A DNA stretch of 64,000 bases from Pseudosporangium ferrugineum (GCF_003002065.1 NZ_PVZG01000003.1:434001-498000), one strand, 5' to 3'; shown: positions 42,702 to 51,209, counted from the first letter of the stretch. Translations and numbers: made by a program. Notes: a model not told the origin generated them from the letters alone.

Positions 42702-43715
42702 TTACCGGGTGGAATCCCCCAACCAACGTTCAATTAGATAAAAGGCAATAGAACTACGCATAGGCAGATTCATCCGTACGCCGGAAGCCGGCTCGACGTA
42801 ATCCCCGGCGATCATCGTGGCGATGTCCCCACGGGTGAACCAGCGCGCCTCGTCGATCTCCTCGGGGTCCACGACCAGCGCCTGCCCGGGATCGGCCGCC
42901 GCGGTGTATCCGAGCATGAGCGAGCCCGGATAGGGCCAGGACTGGCTGCCCTCGTACGCCAGCGACCGGATCTTGACGCCGACCTCCTCGCGCACCTCGC
43001 GGACCACGGCGGCCTCGGCGGACTCGCCGGGCTCGACGTAGCCGGCGAGGCACGAGAACCGCCGCACCCCGCCGACCTCGGGCCACGCGGCGTTGTGGCC
43101 CAGCAGGCAGCGGCCCGCGGGACCGGCCACCCCGTCGTGGACCAGCACGATCATCGCCGGGTCGGTACGCGGCCACATCTGCCGGCCGTCCGCGTCGACC
43201 CGGGACCAGCCGGCCTCCACGACCGTCGTCGGCTGTCCCGAGCGCGGCGAATACCGGTGGGTGGCGTGCCAGTTGCCGAGCGCCGCCGCGGTCGTGAAGA
43301 TGCCGGCGTCGCGCGGATCGAGCCGGTCGCCGATGTCCCGCAGGGTGCGCGGCTCGGCGCCGGCCGTCTCGGGCAGCGGGGCGTCGACCGCGAAGATCGG
43401 TGCCCCGGCCGGGTCCACGCCCAGGAACAGCCGCTCGCCGCCGGGGGCCTCGTCGGCGCCGACCAGCACGAGCCGCGGCGTGCCGGTCGCCGTGCCGGAC
43501 ACCAGCGCCCGGCCGCCGTTGGCGATGTCGACGACCACGACCAGGCCGGTCTTCCACGCCTCGGCCAGCCAGGCCTCGTCCTTGCGGCGGTGCGCGGCCC
43601 GGTCCAGGCTGGTCCGCGCCAGCGGCGGCCCGTCGAGACCGGACCGCCCGTCGAGACCGGGCTGCTCCGCCACGTCCGGCTGCTCGCCCGGCGCGGCGTG
43701 CGGGGTGACGTTCAC
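42702..43715 (-). CDS. nudC: NudC-type NAD(H) pyrophosphatase
   Basis: 337 aa from GTG at 43715, overlapping the M16 stop by four bases. Nudix box GYVEPGESAEAAVVREVREEVG, then SQSWPYPGSLMLGY, the SQPWPFPxS-type NADH specificity signature. The usual zinc ribbon before the Nudix domain is degenerate: the region THRYSPRSGQPT and GWSRVDADG lacks all four cysteines. NudC hydrolyses NADH to NMNH and AMP and can remove NAD caps from RNA. Same gene order as Rv3199c. Confidence 0.9.
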   Translation of the reverse strand: MNVTPHAAPGEQPDVAEQPGLDGRSGLDGPPLARTSLDRAAHRRKDEAWLAEAWKTGLVVVVDIANGGRALVSGTATGTPRLVLVGADEAPGGERLFLGVDPAGAPIFAVDAPLPETAGAEPRTLRDIGDRLDPRDAGIFTTAAALGNWHATHRYSPRSGQPTTVVEAGWSRVDADGRQMWPRTDPAMIVLVHDGVAGPAGRCLLGHNAAWPEVGGVRRFSCLAGYVEPGESAEAAVVREVREEVGVKIRSLAYEGSQSWPYPGSLMLGYTAAADPGQALVVDPEEIDEARWFTRGDIATMIAGDYVEPASGVRMNLPMRSSIAFYLIERWLGDSTR

Positions 43716-45031
43716 TCCGCGCCGCGCTCCACCGCGGTGAGGGCGGCCAGCTGGGCCTCCACCTTCTCCGCGTCGCCGAGCACCACCGACACCGCGCGCG
43801 ACGGGGCGAGGTAGCGCGCCGCCACGTCGGCCACCTGCTCGCGGGTCACCGAGCTCAGCGCCGCCGAATACTCGGTCAGGTAGTCGAGCCGCAGCCCGAA
43901 GCTCGCGTAGATGCTCGCCAGCCCGGCCAGCCCCGCCTGGGTGGACATGCCGAGGCGCAGGGTGCCCAGGGCGTACCGGCGGGCCTGCTCCAGCTCGTCC
44001 TCGCCCGGCGGGAGGCTGGCGATGCGGCCCAGCTCGTACAGGGTCTCGAGCATCGCCGGGCCGGTCACCTCGGTGGCCACCTCCGCCGACACGACCAGGG
44101 CGGAGCCGGCGACGAAGTGCTCGATCGCGGTGTGCGGGCCGTACGTGTAGCCCTTGTCCTCCCGGATGTTCTCGACCCAGCGCGAGGAGAAGTAGCCACC
44201 GAACACCATGTTCGCCAGTTGCAGCGGGGCATGGTCGGGGTCGGTACGCGGCACCGCCGGCAGCGCCATCCGCAGCGAGGACTGCACCGCGCCCGGCCGG
44301 TCGACCAGCACTAGCGGCCCGGGCTCGAGCGCCGGCGTGGGCGGCACCTTGCCGTCGCGGCCGGGGCCGATCCAGCCGCCGAGCGCCTTCTCCGCCGCGT
44401 CGATGGCCTTCTCGACGTTGAGGTCGCCGACCAGCACGAGCACCGAGCCGTCGGGCCGGACCCGGTCGGCGTGCAGGGCCCGCAGCTGCGCCGGGCGTAC
44501 GCCCTTGACCTGCTCCGGCTCGGGGGTCTGCACCGCGTACGGGTGCCGGCCGTACATCCGCTTGAGCAGCGCCGTACGGGCCAGGTGCGCGGGCTGGCTC
44601 TGGGCGACCTGGATGTGGTCGACGAGCCGGTCCCGCTCGGTGGCCACCTCGTCGGCCGGGTACGCCGCGTCGGTGAGCACGCCGGCCAGGATCTCCAGCA
44701 TCCGGTCCAGCCCGGCGGCGAGCGAGTTGCCGGTGATGAGCAGCCGGTCCGGGTCGAGGCCCGCGGAGAGCCCGCCGCCGACCGCCTGCAGCTCGGCGGC
44801 GATGTCGATGCTGGACATCGTGGCGGTGCCGGTGAACAGCGACTGGGACAGCACGGTGGCGCGGGCCAGCGGCGCCCGCCCGAACGGCACCCGCAGCCGC
44901 AGCTCGACCAGGGGCACGGCGGGTCGCCTGATGGCGATGACCGTCAGGCCGCTGCTGAGCGTACGCTCGGCCTGCTTCGGCAGTTTGATCTTCGAATCCG
45001 GCACGAGGTCCGGCAGGGTCCTGATGGTCAC
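43712..45031 (-). CDS. M16 family peptidase-like protein without the zinc motif
   Basis: 439 aa. M16 fold with SGLTVIAIRRPAVPLVELRLRVPFG where the inverted zinc motif HxxEH should follow; it is replaced by LARATVLSQSLF. The second-half R/Y pair is present (FSSRWVENIREDKGYTYGPH). This is the regulatory (beta) subunit type, which works with the catalytic subunit encoded upstream. Overlaps its neighbours by four bases on both sides, so three genes are translationally linked. Confidence 0.9.
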   Translation of the reverse strand: MTIRTLPDLVPDSKIKLPKQAERTLSSGLTVIAIRRPAVPLVELRLRVPFGRAPLARATVLSQSLFTGTATMSSIDIAAELQAVGGGLSAGLDPDRLLITGNSLAAGLDRMLEILAGVLTDAAYPADEVATERDRLVDHIQVAQSQPAHLARTALLKRMYGRHPYAVQTPEPEQVKGVRPAQLRALHADRVRPDGSVLVLVGDLNVEKAIDAAEKALGGWIGPGRDGKVPPTPALEPGPLVLVDRPGAVQSSLRMALPAVPRTDPDHAPLQLANMVFGGYFSSRWVENIREDKGYTYGPHTAIEHFVAGSALVVSAEVATEVTGPAMLETLYELGRIASLPPGEDELEQARRYALGTLRLGMSTQAGLAGLASIYASFGLRLDYLTEYSAALSSVTREQVADVAARYLAPSRAVSVVLGDAEKVEAQLAALTAVERGAE

Positions 45032-46323
45032 TGGTTGACTCCCGGGACGACCTCGACGGTGGCGCGGCCCTCGGGCCGCAGGGCGGCGGCGGCCGCGACG
45101 ATCTGCGCCTCGGTCACCTCGCCGACCAGCTTGGGCAGTTCGTTGAGCAGCTCCGGCCGGCCGCGTTGCAGCTCCAGCACGGCCATCGGCAATGCGCGCC
45201 CGAGCACGGCGTCGGTGTCACGCAGCAGGTGCGTGGCCATCCGGGCCTGGGTGCGGGCGAGCTCGCCGGGCGCCAAACCGCCGGTGGCGAGCCGGTCGAG
45301 CTCCTCGTCGACGACCCGCAGCACCTTGCCGGTGTCCCCGCCGGGTGGCAGGTGCGCCTGCAACAGCAGGGCGGTCGGGTTCCGCACCTGGTATTCGTCG
45401 CCCATGAAGCCGATGTAGCCGCCGACGCTGGTGACGATGCGGTCGCGCTGCACGAGCCGCTCGACCAGCCGGGAGGCGTCGCCGTCGGTGAGGACCTCGG
45501 CGAGCACCACGTACGGCAGGTAGCCGGCGAAGTCCCCGATCGGGTCGGGCACCCGCCACGCCGCCGCGACGGCCGGCAGCGGGGCCAGCCGGTCGACGTA
45601 GCTCTCCCGGCGCTCGGCGGTCAGCCCCGCCTCGGCGAAGTCCGGCAGCTCGGGACGCGGCCGGGCCGGCACGTCACCGAAGTGGTGCTCGATGAGCTTG
45701 ACGGTGGCGGCGACGTCGAAGTCACCGGCGACGGCCAGCGTCGCGTTGCCCGAGGCGTAGTACTTCCGGAAGAACTCGGCGGCGTCGTCGACCGTCGCGC
45801 TCTCCAGGTCGGTGAAGGAGCCGTACCCGTCGTGGGCGTTCGGGAACGTCTCGAACATCACCGGCGGCAGCTTCAGCCAGGGGAAGCCGCCGTACGGACG
45901 GTTGAGGACGTTGACCCGGATCTCCTCCTTGACCACGTCGACCTGGTTGCGCAGGTTCTCCTCGGTCAGCCGCGGGCCGCGCATCCGGTCCGCCTCGAGG
46001 AACAGCGCGCGCTCGAGGGCGCCGGCCGGCAGCACCTCGAAGTAGTCGGTGTAGTCCAGGTGGGTGGAGCCGTTGAAGCTGCCGCCGGCGCCCTGCACGT
46101 GCCGGAAGTGGGCGAGCTTCTCGAGGTTGTCCGAACCCTGGAACATCAGGTGCTCGAAGAGGTGCGCGAACCCGGTCCGGCCCTCGGGCTCGGACCGGAT
46201 GCCGACGTCGTAGACCACGGCCACGCCGACGACGGGCGCGCTGCGGTCCGGCGTGAGGACCACCCGCAATCCGTTGTCGAGGGTGAACCGTTCGACCGGG
46301 TACTTCGTCGCGGGGATCTTCAT
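45028..46323 (-). CDS. M16 family zinc metallopeptidase, catalytic subunit
   Basis: 431 aa from ATG at 46323; a GTG four codons earlier is also possible. HLFEHLMFQGSDN supplies HxxEH, and the downstream zinc Glu is near EEIRVNVLNRP. Typical processing-peptidase-like protein. Together with the next gene it should form a heterodimer that degrades or processes peptides. Divergent from the conflict cassette (139 bp between starts). Confidence 0.92.
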   Translation of the reverse strand: MKIPATKYPVERFTLDNGLRVVLTPDRSAPVVGVAVVYDVGIRSEPEGRTGFAHLFEHLMFQGSDNLEKLAHFRHVQGAGGSFNGSTHLDYTDYFEVLPAGALERALFLEADRMRGPRLTEENLRNQVDVVKEEIRVNVLNRPYGGFPWLKLPPVMFETFPNAHDGYGSFTDLESATVDDAAEFFRKYYASGNATLAVAGDFDVAATVKLIEHHFGDVPARPRPELPDFAEAGLTAERRESYVDRLAPLPAVAAAWRVPDPIGDFAGYLPYVVLAEVLTDGDASRLVERLVQRDRIVTSVGGYIGFMGDEYQVRNPTALLLQAHLPPGGDTGKVLRVVDEELDRLATGGLAPGELARTQARMATHLLRDTDAVLGRALPMAVLELQRGRPELLNELPKLVGEVTEAQIVAAAAALRPEGRATVEVVPGVNQ

Positions 46324-46462
46324 TCTGCGGGCCACCCCCAGAATCTATCCCGCCGTTCCGCCATCGACCGGCACGCCCGGTCACCGCCTGGGACCGCAGT
46401 GCTAGTTTCGCGGGGCGAAGTCCACGACGTCATTAAATGCATCGATATCGACGGGGGAATCC

Positions 46463-46816
46463 ATGCCGGTGGAGCTGCGACTGGAGTGCGCGTCGACGGA
46501 GGACGCCGAGTCGCTGCACCGCTGGCTGCGCGGCGAGCAGGCGGTGCGGGTCGACGGGCGCCTCGCCCGGGGCCGCGACGGCGACCCGGAGACCATGGGC
46601 ACCCTGCTCGACGTGCTCACCCTGGTGATCGGCAGCGGGCTCTCCGCCGGTCAGCTGGCGCTGGCGGTGGCGTCCTGGCGGGATTCGCGGCGGCCCTCGC
46701 CACGGGTGACGATCGTGCACACCGGCCCCGACGGGTCGGTCATCCGGATCGAGGCGGAGGACCACCGCGCCCTGACCGCGGCCCTCCAGCGGCTCGAAGA
46801 CCGCGAGCAGCGGTAA
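46463..46816 (+). CDS. EACC1-like constant component of a conflict system
   Basis: 117 aa. ESLHRWLRGEQAVRVDGRL, MGTLLDVLTLVIGSGLSAGQ, and VTIVHTGPDGSVIRIEAED match the effector-associated constant component 1 (EACC1) family: a short WL-dipeptide region, a central transmembrane-like or amphipathic helix, and a final beta-hairpin. EACC1 proteins are described as invariant partners of peptidases and variable effectors in multicellular actinomycetes. The gene ends two bases before the caspase start. Confidence 0.8.
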   Translation: MPVELRLECASTEDAESLHRWLRGEQAVRVDGRLARGRDGDPETMGTLLDVLTLVIGSGLSAGQLALAVASWRDSRRPSPRVTIVHTGPDGSVIRIEAEDHRALTAALQRLEDREQR

Positions 46817-46818
46817 CC

Positions 46819-48090
46819 ATGACCGAGGTGGCGGATCCGGCCGGCTCGCAGGTCGTGCTGATCGGCGTGGCGGCGTACCGGAGGCTCTTCGAGCTGCCCG
46901 CCGCCGAGCGCAACGTGACCGACCTGCGCGACCTGCTGCGCAGCGAGGACCTGTGGGGTATCCCGGCGGAGAACTGTCACGTGCTGCTCGATCCGGAGGA
47001 CCCGGCCGCGGTCAGCCGCACGATCCGCAAGGCCGCCGCCGCGACCCGCCGGGACGGCCTGCTGCTGGTCTACTTCGCCGGGCACGGGCTGGTCGACGCC
47101 GACGACGACAACCTCATCCTCGGGCTGCCCGGCTGCGACCCCGAGGTGCCCTACGAGCGCGGCGTACCGTACGAATGGATCCGCCGCGCCGTCGCGGACA
47201 CCCGGGCCCGGCGCCGGGTGATCATCCTGGACTGCTGCTATTCCGGGCGCGCCGGCGCGGAGCTGGGCGGCGACACCACCGGCACGGACGCGGTCGCCGA
47301 CAAGGCCGAGACCGAGGGCACCTGCCTACTGGTCTCCGCGCCCGCGAACCGGCCGGCCGTGGCCCCGCGCGGCGAGCTCCACACCGCCTTCACCGGCGAA
47401 CTGATCCGGCTGCTGCGGGACGGGCTGCGTCCACCGCCGCCGGAGGCGACGCCGGCCACGCTGACCGTCCACACCGTCTGGCGTACGGTACGCCGGGCCA
47501 TGCTGCGCCGCGGGTACGAGCGCCCGGAGCTGCGCGCCCGCGACTCCGGCGGCGAGATGCCGCTGGTGCACAACGTGGCCGCGCCCCGGCACAACCTGGC
47601 CGGCAGCGTGCTCTACGCCGCGCCCTGGTTCGTCGACGAGGACCTCGGCCAGCGGGCGCTGCTGGTGCTGCGGCACAACCAGACCGGCGCGCTCGGCGTG
47701 TGCATCACCCAGCCCGAGGGCGAGCTGCCGGCCGGCTTCCCCGCGTCGTGGCGGCGGCTGCTGCGCAACCCGGTGATGCTGTTCCACGGCGGGCCGGTCG
47801 CCCAGGACGGCTACATCGTGGTGACCCTGCTGCGCGCCGGCGCCGCGACGCCACTGCGGTTCACGCCGGTCCGCGACCGGCTCGGCACGCTGCACCTCTC
47901 CGGCAACCCGGAGGACGTCTCCGACAGCGTCGACGTGATGCGCGTCTTCGTGGGCTACCTGGGCTGGCGCGCCGGCGAGCTGGAGGAATACCTGGACCGC
48001 GGTGCGCTGATCGCCAGCCGGCACACCTCCCGCCAGGTGTTCACCGAACGTCCCGGCGAGCTGTGGCAGTCCCTGCAGGCGGGCCGATGA
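46819..48090 (+). CDS. caspase-like (C14) peptidase fused to a YqgE/AlgH-like domain
   Basis: 423 aa. Residues 10-220 form a caspase-type peptidase: H89 (YFAGHG) and C140 (LDCCYSG) are the catalytic pair; NVTDLRDLL and YEWIRRAVADTRA are usual neighbours. Residues 258-405 resemble YqgE/AlgH (UPF0301): GSVLYAAPWFVDEDLGQRAL, NQTGALGVCITQP, LFHGGPVAQDGYI, VRVFVGYLGW. Fusion of these two domains is unusual and could give the peptidase a recognition or docking module. ATGA overlap with the SIR2 gene shows translational coupling. Confidence 0.85.
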   Translation: MTEVADPAGSQVVLIGVAAYRRLFELPAAERNVTDLRDLLRSEDLWGIPAENCHVLLDPEDPAAVSRTIRKAAAATRRDGLLLVYFAGHGLVDADDDNLILGLPGCDPEVPYERGVPYEWIRRAVADTRARRRVIILDCCYSGRAGAELGGDTTGTDAVADKAETEGTCLLVSAPANRPAVAPRGELHTAFTGELIRLLRDGLRPPPPEATPATLTVHTVWRTVRRAMLRRGYERPELRARDSGGEMPLVHNVAAPRHNLAGSVLYAAPWFVDEDLGQRALLVLRHNQTGALGVCITQPEGELPAGFPASWRRLLRNPVMLFHGGPVAQDGYIVVTLLRAGAATPLRFTPVRDRLGTLHLSGNPEDVSDSVDVMRVFVGYLGWRAGELEEYLDRGALIASRHTSRQVFTERPGELWQSLQAGR

Positions 48091-50159
48091 CGGCGCCGGA
48101 GCCGGCGGGCGAGGACCTGAGCCCCGGCGAGCAGCTGCTGCTCGACCGGCTCACCGTGGCGCTGCACGACGCCGACCACATCACCCTGCTGGTCGGCTCG
48201 GGCGTCACCGCCGGCGTGATCCCGCGGGTGCCGGGCGTGCTCGAGATCGCCGACAGCTACGCCGCCGGGCGCAACGACGACGGGGCGCTGGAGCGGGCGC
48301 TCGCCCAGGCGCGGGCCGAGCTCGTCGGCGCCGCGCCGGTCGAGGTGTACCGGGCGTACCGGCGGGTGTTCACCGACTGGGTGTCCGGCGAGGCGTTCGA
48401 CGTCATCGCGCAGCAGGCGGTGCTGAAGGCGTACGCGGCCCCGGACCCGATGGAGTCGCCGCTGGCCACCCACGGCCTGGGCCAGCGCCTGGAACGCGGG
48501 GTGGCGGAGGGCGTGGAGAACGACCGCTTCTCGTGGAACCTGCCGCGCGGCGTGCAGGCCCTCGGCCACCTGCTCGCGCGCATCCCCGAGGCGTTCGACC
48601 ACCGGGTGCTCACCACGAACTTCGACCCGCTGCTGGAGATCGCGATCCGCGACGCCGGCGGCCGGGCGGTCAGCCTGCCGCTGGACGCGCGGGGCCGCTT
48701 CGGGCACGCCGGCGGCTCCGACGGCGCCGTACGCGTCTTCCACGTGCACGGCTTCTGGCGCCCCACCCTGCACGTCCGCGGCCCGCAGCTCCTGCACGAT
48801 CCGGCGCACATCGCGGACAACGCGCCGCTGGTCGCCACCACCGCCGACCTCATCCGCGGCGACACGGTGTGCGTGATCGGCAGCAGCGACTGGGCCGGGA
48901 CCATCGCGTCGGCGGTCGCGCGTACCCGGCCGTTGCGGGTGCTGTGGGCGCTCAACGACGCCGACGCCGCCACCGCCCTGAGCACCGCGGAACGCCTGCG
49001 GGACCGCACCGGCACGGCGGTCGAGTGCTTCCCCGGCGTCGACTCCGAGCGGCTGTTCCCGGCCCTCGCCGAGCGGGCCCAGGTGCCGGTGCCGCCGCGC
49101 GCCACCGGACTGAAGAACCGGGTACGCCACCACAACTGGGAACGCCAGCTCGTCTCCCAGCCCGGCACCGAACCGCCGCGCGACGTGCCCGGCCTGCTGC
49201 TCCAGCTCGAACGCCGGTTCGGCTGGGTGACCCAGCTGCGCGGCACGGTGCAGCCGATCCGGCTGCTGTGGCCGGTACGCCTGCGCGCCCGCGCCTCGGT
49301 GATCCACATGGTCCAGGCGTTCGTGGCCGGCGCCCTCGCCCGCCTCGGCGTGGAGGTACGCGTCTGCGTCGACGACGTCGGCTCCCGCGACCACGAGGCA
49401 CACTCCGGCTTCCTCGCCGACCTGGACCGCTGGATAGACCACACCGGGCACGGCGCGGCACGCACCTTCGTCAGCCTCACGGAGTTCCTCGACCGCGGCC
49501 ACCGCCACCCCGCCGCCGGTACGCCCGAAGCCCTGCTCCGCCCCACGGACCCCTGGTCGGTGGCCCGCACCTTCTACGGGGAACGCAATCCGTCGCTCTA
49601 CGCGCTGCTCGCCGCGGCGAAGGCCGTACCCAACCTGACCTCCTGGGACGAGCTCGAGAAGAACGCGTGGCCGATCGTGCAGTCGGTGCTGCGTACGGAT
49701 GCCAAGAACCTGCTGACGCCGCTGACGCTCTGGCCGTACCTGAACAGCATGTTGCTCGAGAGCGCCACCAACGACGTCATGACGCTGGGCGGCCGCGACG
49801 AGGCGATCCTGTGGGCACAGTGGCGGCAGACGTTCGGCAACGGGCCGGGGCACCTCTACAACCCGTACATCAAGAATCTGAAGCACGACGCGCACATGCT
49901 GCGCTGGTCCTCGCAGGACGATCTGAGCCGGCACCTGCACCGCACCCGGGAGCTGCCGGGCTGGGACGTCGAGGGCAGCTACATCCCCTGGCTGTTCCAC
50001 AACGCCCTGCTGCTGCCCGGTTACCTCAACCACGAGCCGGTGCTCGAGACGGACGACTTCCCGCTCGACTCGTGGGCGGCGTTCGTCGCGGCGATCGAGG
50101 ACGGGAAGCCGGTCCTGGACGACCTCGCCGCCCGGGTGACCGCCCTTTTTCTTCGCTAG
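48087..50159 (+). CDS. SIR2-like NADase protein with large C-terminal region (tRNA-ligase-like?)
   Basis: 690 aa. Residues 30-330 are a SIR2/Sirtuin-type domain of the defence class: LLVGSGVTAGVIPRVPGV (NAD-binding loop), LTTNFDPLLE with N178, FHVHGFW with H221, then DTVCVIGSSDWAGT. Such domains deplete NAD after activation in Thoeris- and Avs-like systems. Residues about 360-690 are a separate domain beginning RLLWPVRLRARASVIHMVQ and AFVAGALARLGVEVRVCVDD, which looks like the first Rossmann unit of class I tRNA ligases; the HIGH and KMSKS motifs are absent or decayed. It likely is a sensor or inactive mimic. Start overlaps the caspase stop by four bases. Confidence 0.82.
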   Translation: MTAPEPAGEDLSPGEQLLLDRLTVALHDADHITLLVGSGVTAGVIPRVPGVLEIADSYAAGRNDDGALERALAQARAELVGAAPVEVYRAYRRVFTDWVSGEAFDVIAQQAVLKAYAAPDPMESPLATHGLGQRLERGVAEGVENDRFSWNLPRGVQALGHLLARIPEAFDHRVLTTNFDPLLEIAIRDAGGRAVSLPLDARGRFGHAGGSDGAVRVFHVHGFWRPTLHVRGPQLLHDPAHIADNAPLVATTADLIRGDTVCVIGSSDWAGTIASAVARTRPLRVLWALNDADAATALSTAERLRDRTGTAVECFPGVDSERLFPALAERAQVPVPPRATGLKNRVRHHNWERQLVSQPGTEPPRDVPGLLLQLERRFGWVTQLRGTVQPIRLLWPVRLRARASVIHMVQAFVAGALARLGVEVRVCVDDVGSRDHEAHSGFLADLDRWIDHTGHGAARTFVSLTEFLDRGHRHPAAGTPEALLRPTDPWSVARTFYGERNPSLYALLAAAKAVPNLTSWDELEKNAWPIVQSVLRTDAKNLLTPLTLWPYLNSMLLESATNDVMTLGGRDEAILWAQWRQTFGNGPGHLYNPYIKNLKHDAHMLRWSSQDDLSRHLHRTRELPGWDVEGSYIPWLFHNALLLPGYLNHEPVLETDDFPLDSWAAFVAAIEDGKPVLDDLAARVTALFLR

Positions 50160-50207
50160 GCGCCACGGAGGTCGCCGCGGCGGCGTACGGGCGTTAGCGT
50201 CGTAGTC

Positions 50208-50579
50208 ATGACCGCCACCGTGCTGGACCGCGCCGGACACCACACCGCGACCGCCGGCGACGACGCGGAGCTGTGCGTCGCCGTCCTCGGCAGCGAGCTG
50301 ACCGCGTACCTCGCCGGCGCGGACTCCGTGGCCCAGTTCGAGTCCTGGTTCGCCGGCCCGGCACGGCCGGACTCCCCCGCCCGCCGCCGCCTGGCAGCCG
50401 CCGCGGAGCTCATCACCGTCTTCGAGACCGCCAACCGCACGTCCCTGGCCGCCGCCTGGCTGCGCGAGGTCGACCCGGCCGGCTACGTGCCGGCCCGCGT
50501 GCTGCGCCTGTCGGAGGGCAACGACGCCTGCGTCAAGGCCCTCCTCGAGACCGCCGCCGCCTGGTCCGCCACCGCCTGA
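50208..50579 (+). CDS. small protein resembling the Xre/MbcA/ParS (DUF2384) antitoxin fold
   Basis: 123 aa. The C-terminal half, RRRLAAAAELITVFETANRT, SLAAAWLREVD, GYVPARVLRLSEGNDACVKALLETAAAW, follows the spacing of DUF2384 toxin-binding domains (helical, WL then PxxxL, GxxxxV). No RES-domain toxin is adjacent, so an antitoxin role is not supported by context. Begins 49 bp after the SIR2 gene and could belong to the cassette. Confidence 0.55.
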   Translation: MTATVLDRAGHHTATAGDDAELCVAVLGSELTAYLAGADSVAQFESWFAGPARPDSPARRRLAAAAELITVFETANRTSLAAAWLREVDPAGYVPARVLRLSEGNDACVKALLETAAAWSATA

Positions 50580-50601
50580 CCCCTCAGCACGGCAAGCCTC
50601 C

Positions 50602-50638
50602 ACCGTTCGGCCCGCCCCTCGGCCGAACGGTTACTTTC
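50602..50638 (+). terminator. intrinsic terminator
   Basis: ACCGTTCGGC pairs with GCCGAACGGT around CCGCCCCTCG, followed by TACTTT. Ends the conflict-cassette transcript and separates it from the transporter operon. Confidence 0.8.
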
Positions 50639-50787
50639 GTGCGCTTTTGGCCTCCCCGGCGCGGGTGACCTGCCCTTCCCATCATGCGGTTCGGGGTTGA
50701 CGCACGCCTCCTACCTCGTCCACTATTCCCATCCATCAGATAGAGAAAGCAGAGTTTGCGCTCCACCGGACCGAGAGGACATGCCCC

Positions 50788-51201
50788 GTGTACGTCTCGG
50801 CACGCACCGACTACGCCGTCCGGGCCATGCTCGCGATCGCCGCCGACCATCCCCACCTGGTCAAGGCCGCCAGCCTGGCCGCGGTCCAGGACATCCCGCT
50901 CAGCTTTCTCCAGGGCATCCTGCTCGACCTGCGGCGTGCCGGGCTGCTGCACAGTCACCGGGGCGTCGACGGCGGGTACGCCCTGGCCCGGCCGGCCGAC
51001 GAGATCACCGTCGGCGACGTGGTCCGGGCCGTCGGCGGAGCGCTGACCACCGTTCGTGGCCTGCCCACCACGACCACGACGTACCACGGGGTCGCGACCG
51101 GCCTGAAGGACGTCTGGCTCGCGGTGGAGGAGGCCATCGAGGGAGTCGTGAACCACCGGACCCTCGCCCAACTCACCGTTTCCGCGATTCCCACGAATTA
51201 G
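50788..51201 (+). CDS. Rrf2 family transcriptional regulator
   Basis: 137 aa from GTG at 50788. Winged HTH: RTDYAVRAMLAIA, LAAVQDIPLSFLQGILLDLRRAGLL, HSHRGVDGGYALARP. No cysteine is present, so it cannot carry the Fe-S cluster found in IscR or NsrR and probably binds a small molecule. It starts 8 bp before the solute-binding gene, and a CTAT...ATAG imperfect palindrome (50723-50743) precedes it. Likely controls the sulfonate/nitrate transporter in response to sulfur or nitrogen status, like CymR. Confidence 0.85.
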   Translation: MYVSARTDYAVRAMLAIAADHPHLVKAASLAAVQDIPLSFLQGILLDLRRAGLLHSHRGVDGGYALARPADEITVGDVVRAVGGALTTVRGLPTTTTTYHGVATGLKDVWLAVEEAIEGVVNHRTLAQLTVSAIPTN

Positions 51202-51209
51202 GAGTGAGC

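Noticed and set aside
45166..46462. N-terminal extension of the long forward frame into the M16 genes
   Set aside because: The frame to 48090 begins antisense to the M16 peptidase; the caspase start at 46819 matches the domain and spacing.
46953..48086. Upstream extension of the SIR2 frame (1068 codons from 46953)
   Set aside because: The extra part is an out-of-frame shadow of the caspase gene with no domain; the ATG in the ATGA overlap is a better start.
50208..50579. Toxin-antitoxin operon
   Set aside because: No RES or other toxin gene is adjacent; the next gene is a regulator of transport behind a terminator.
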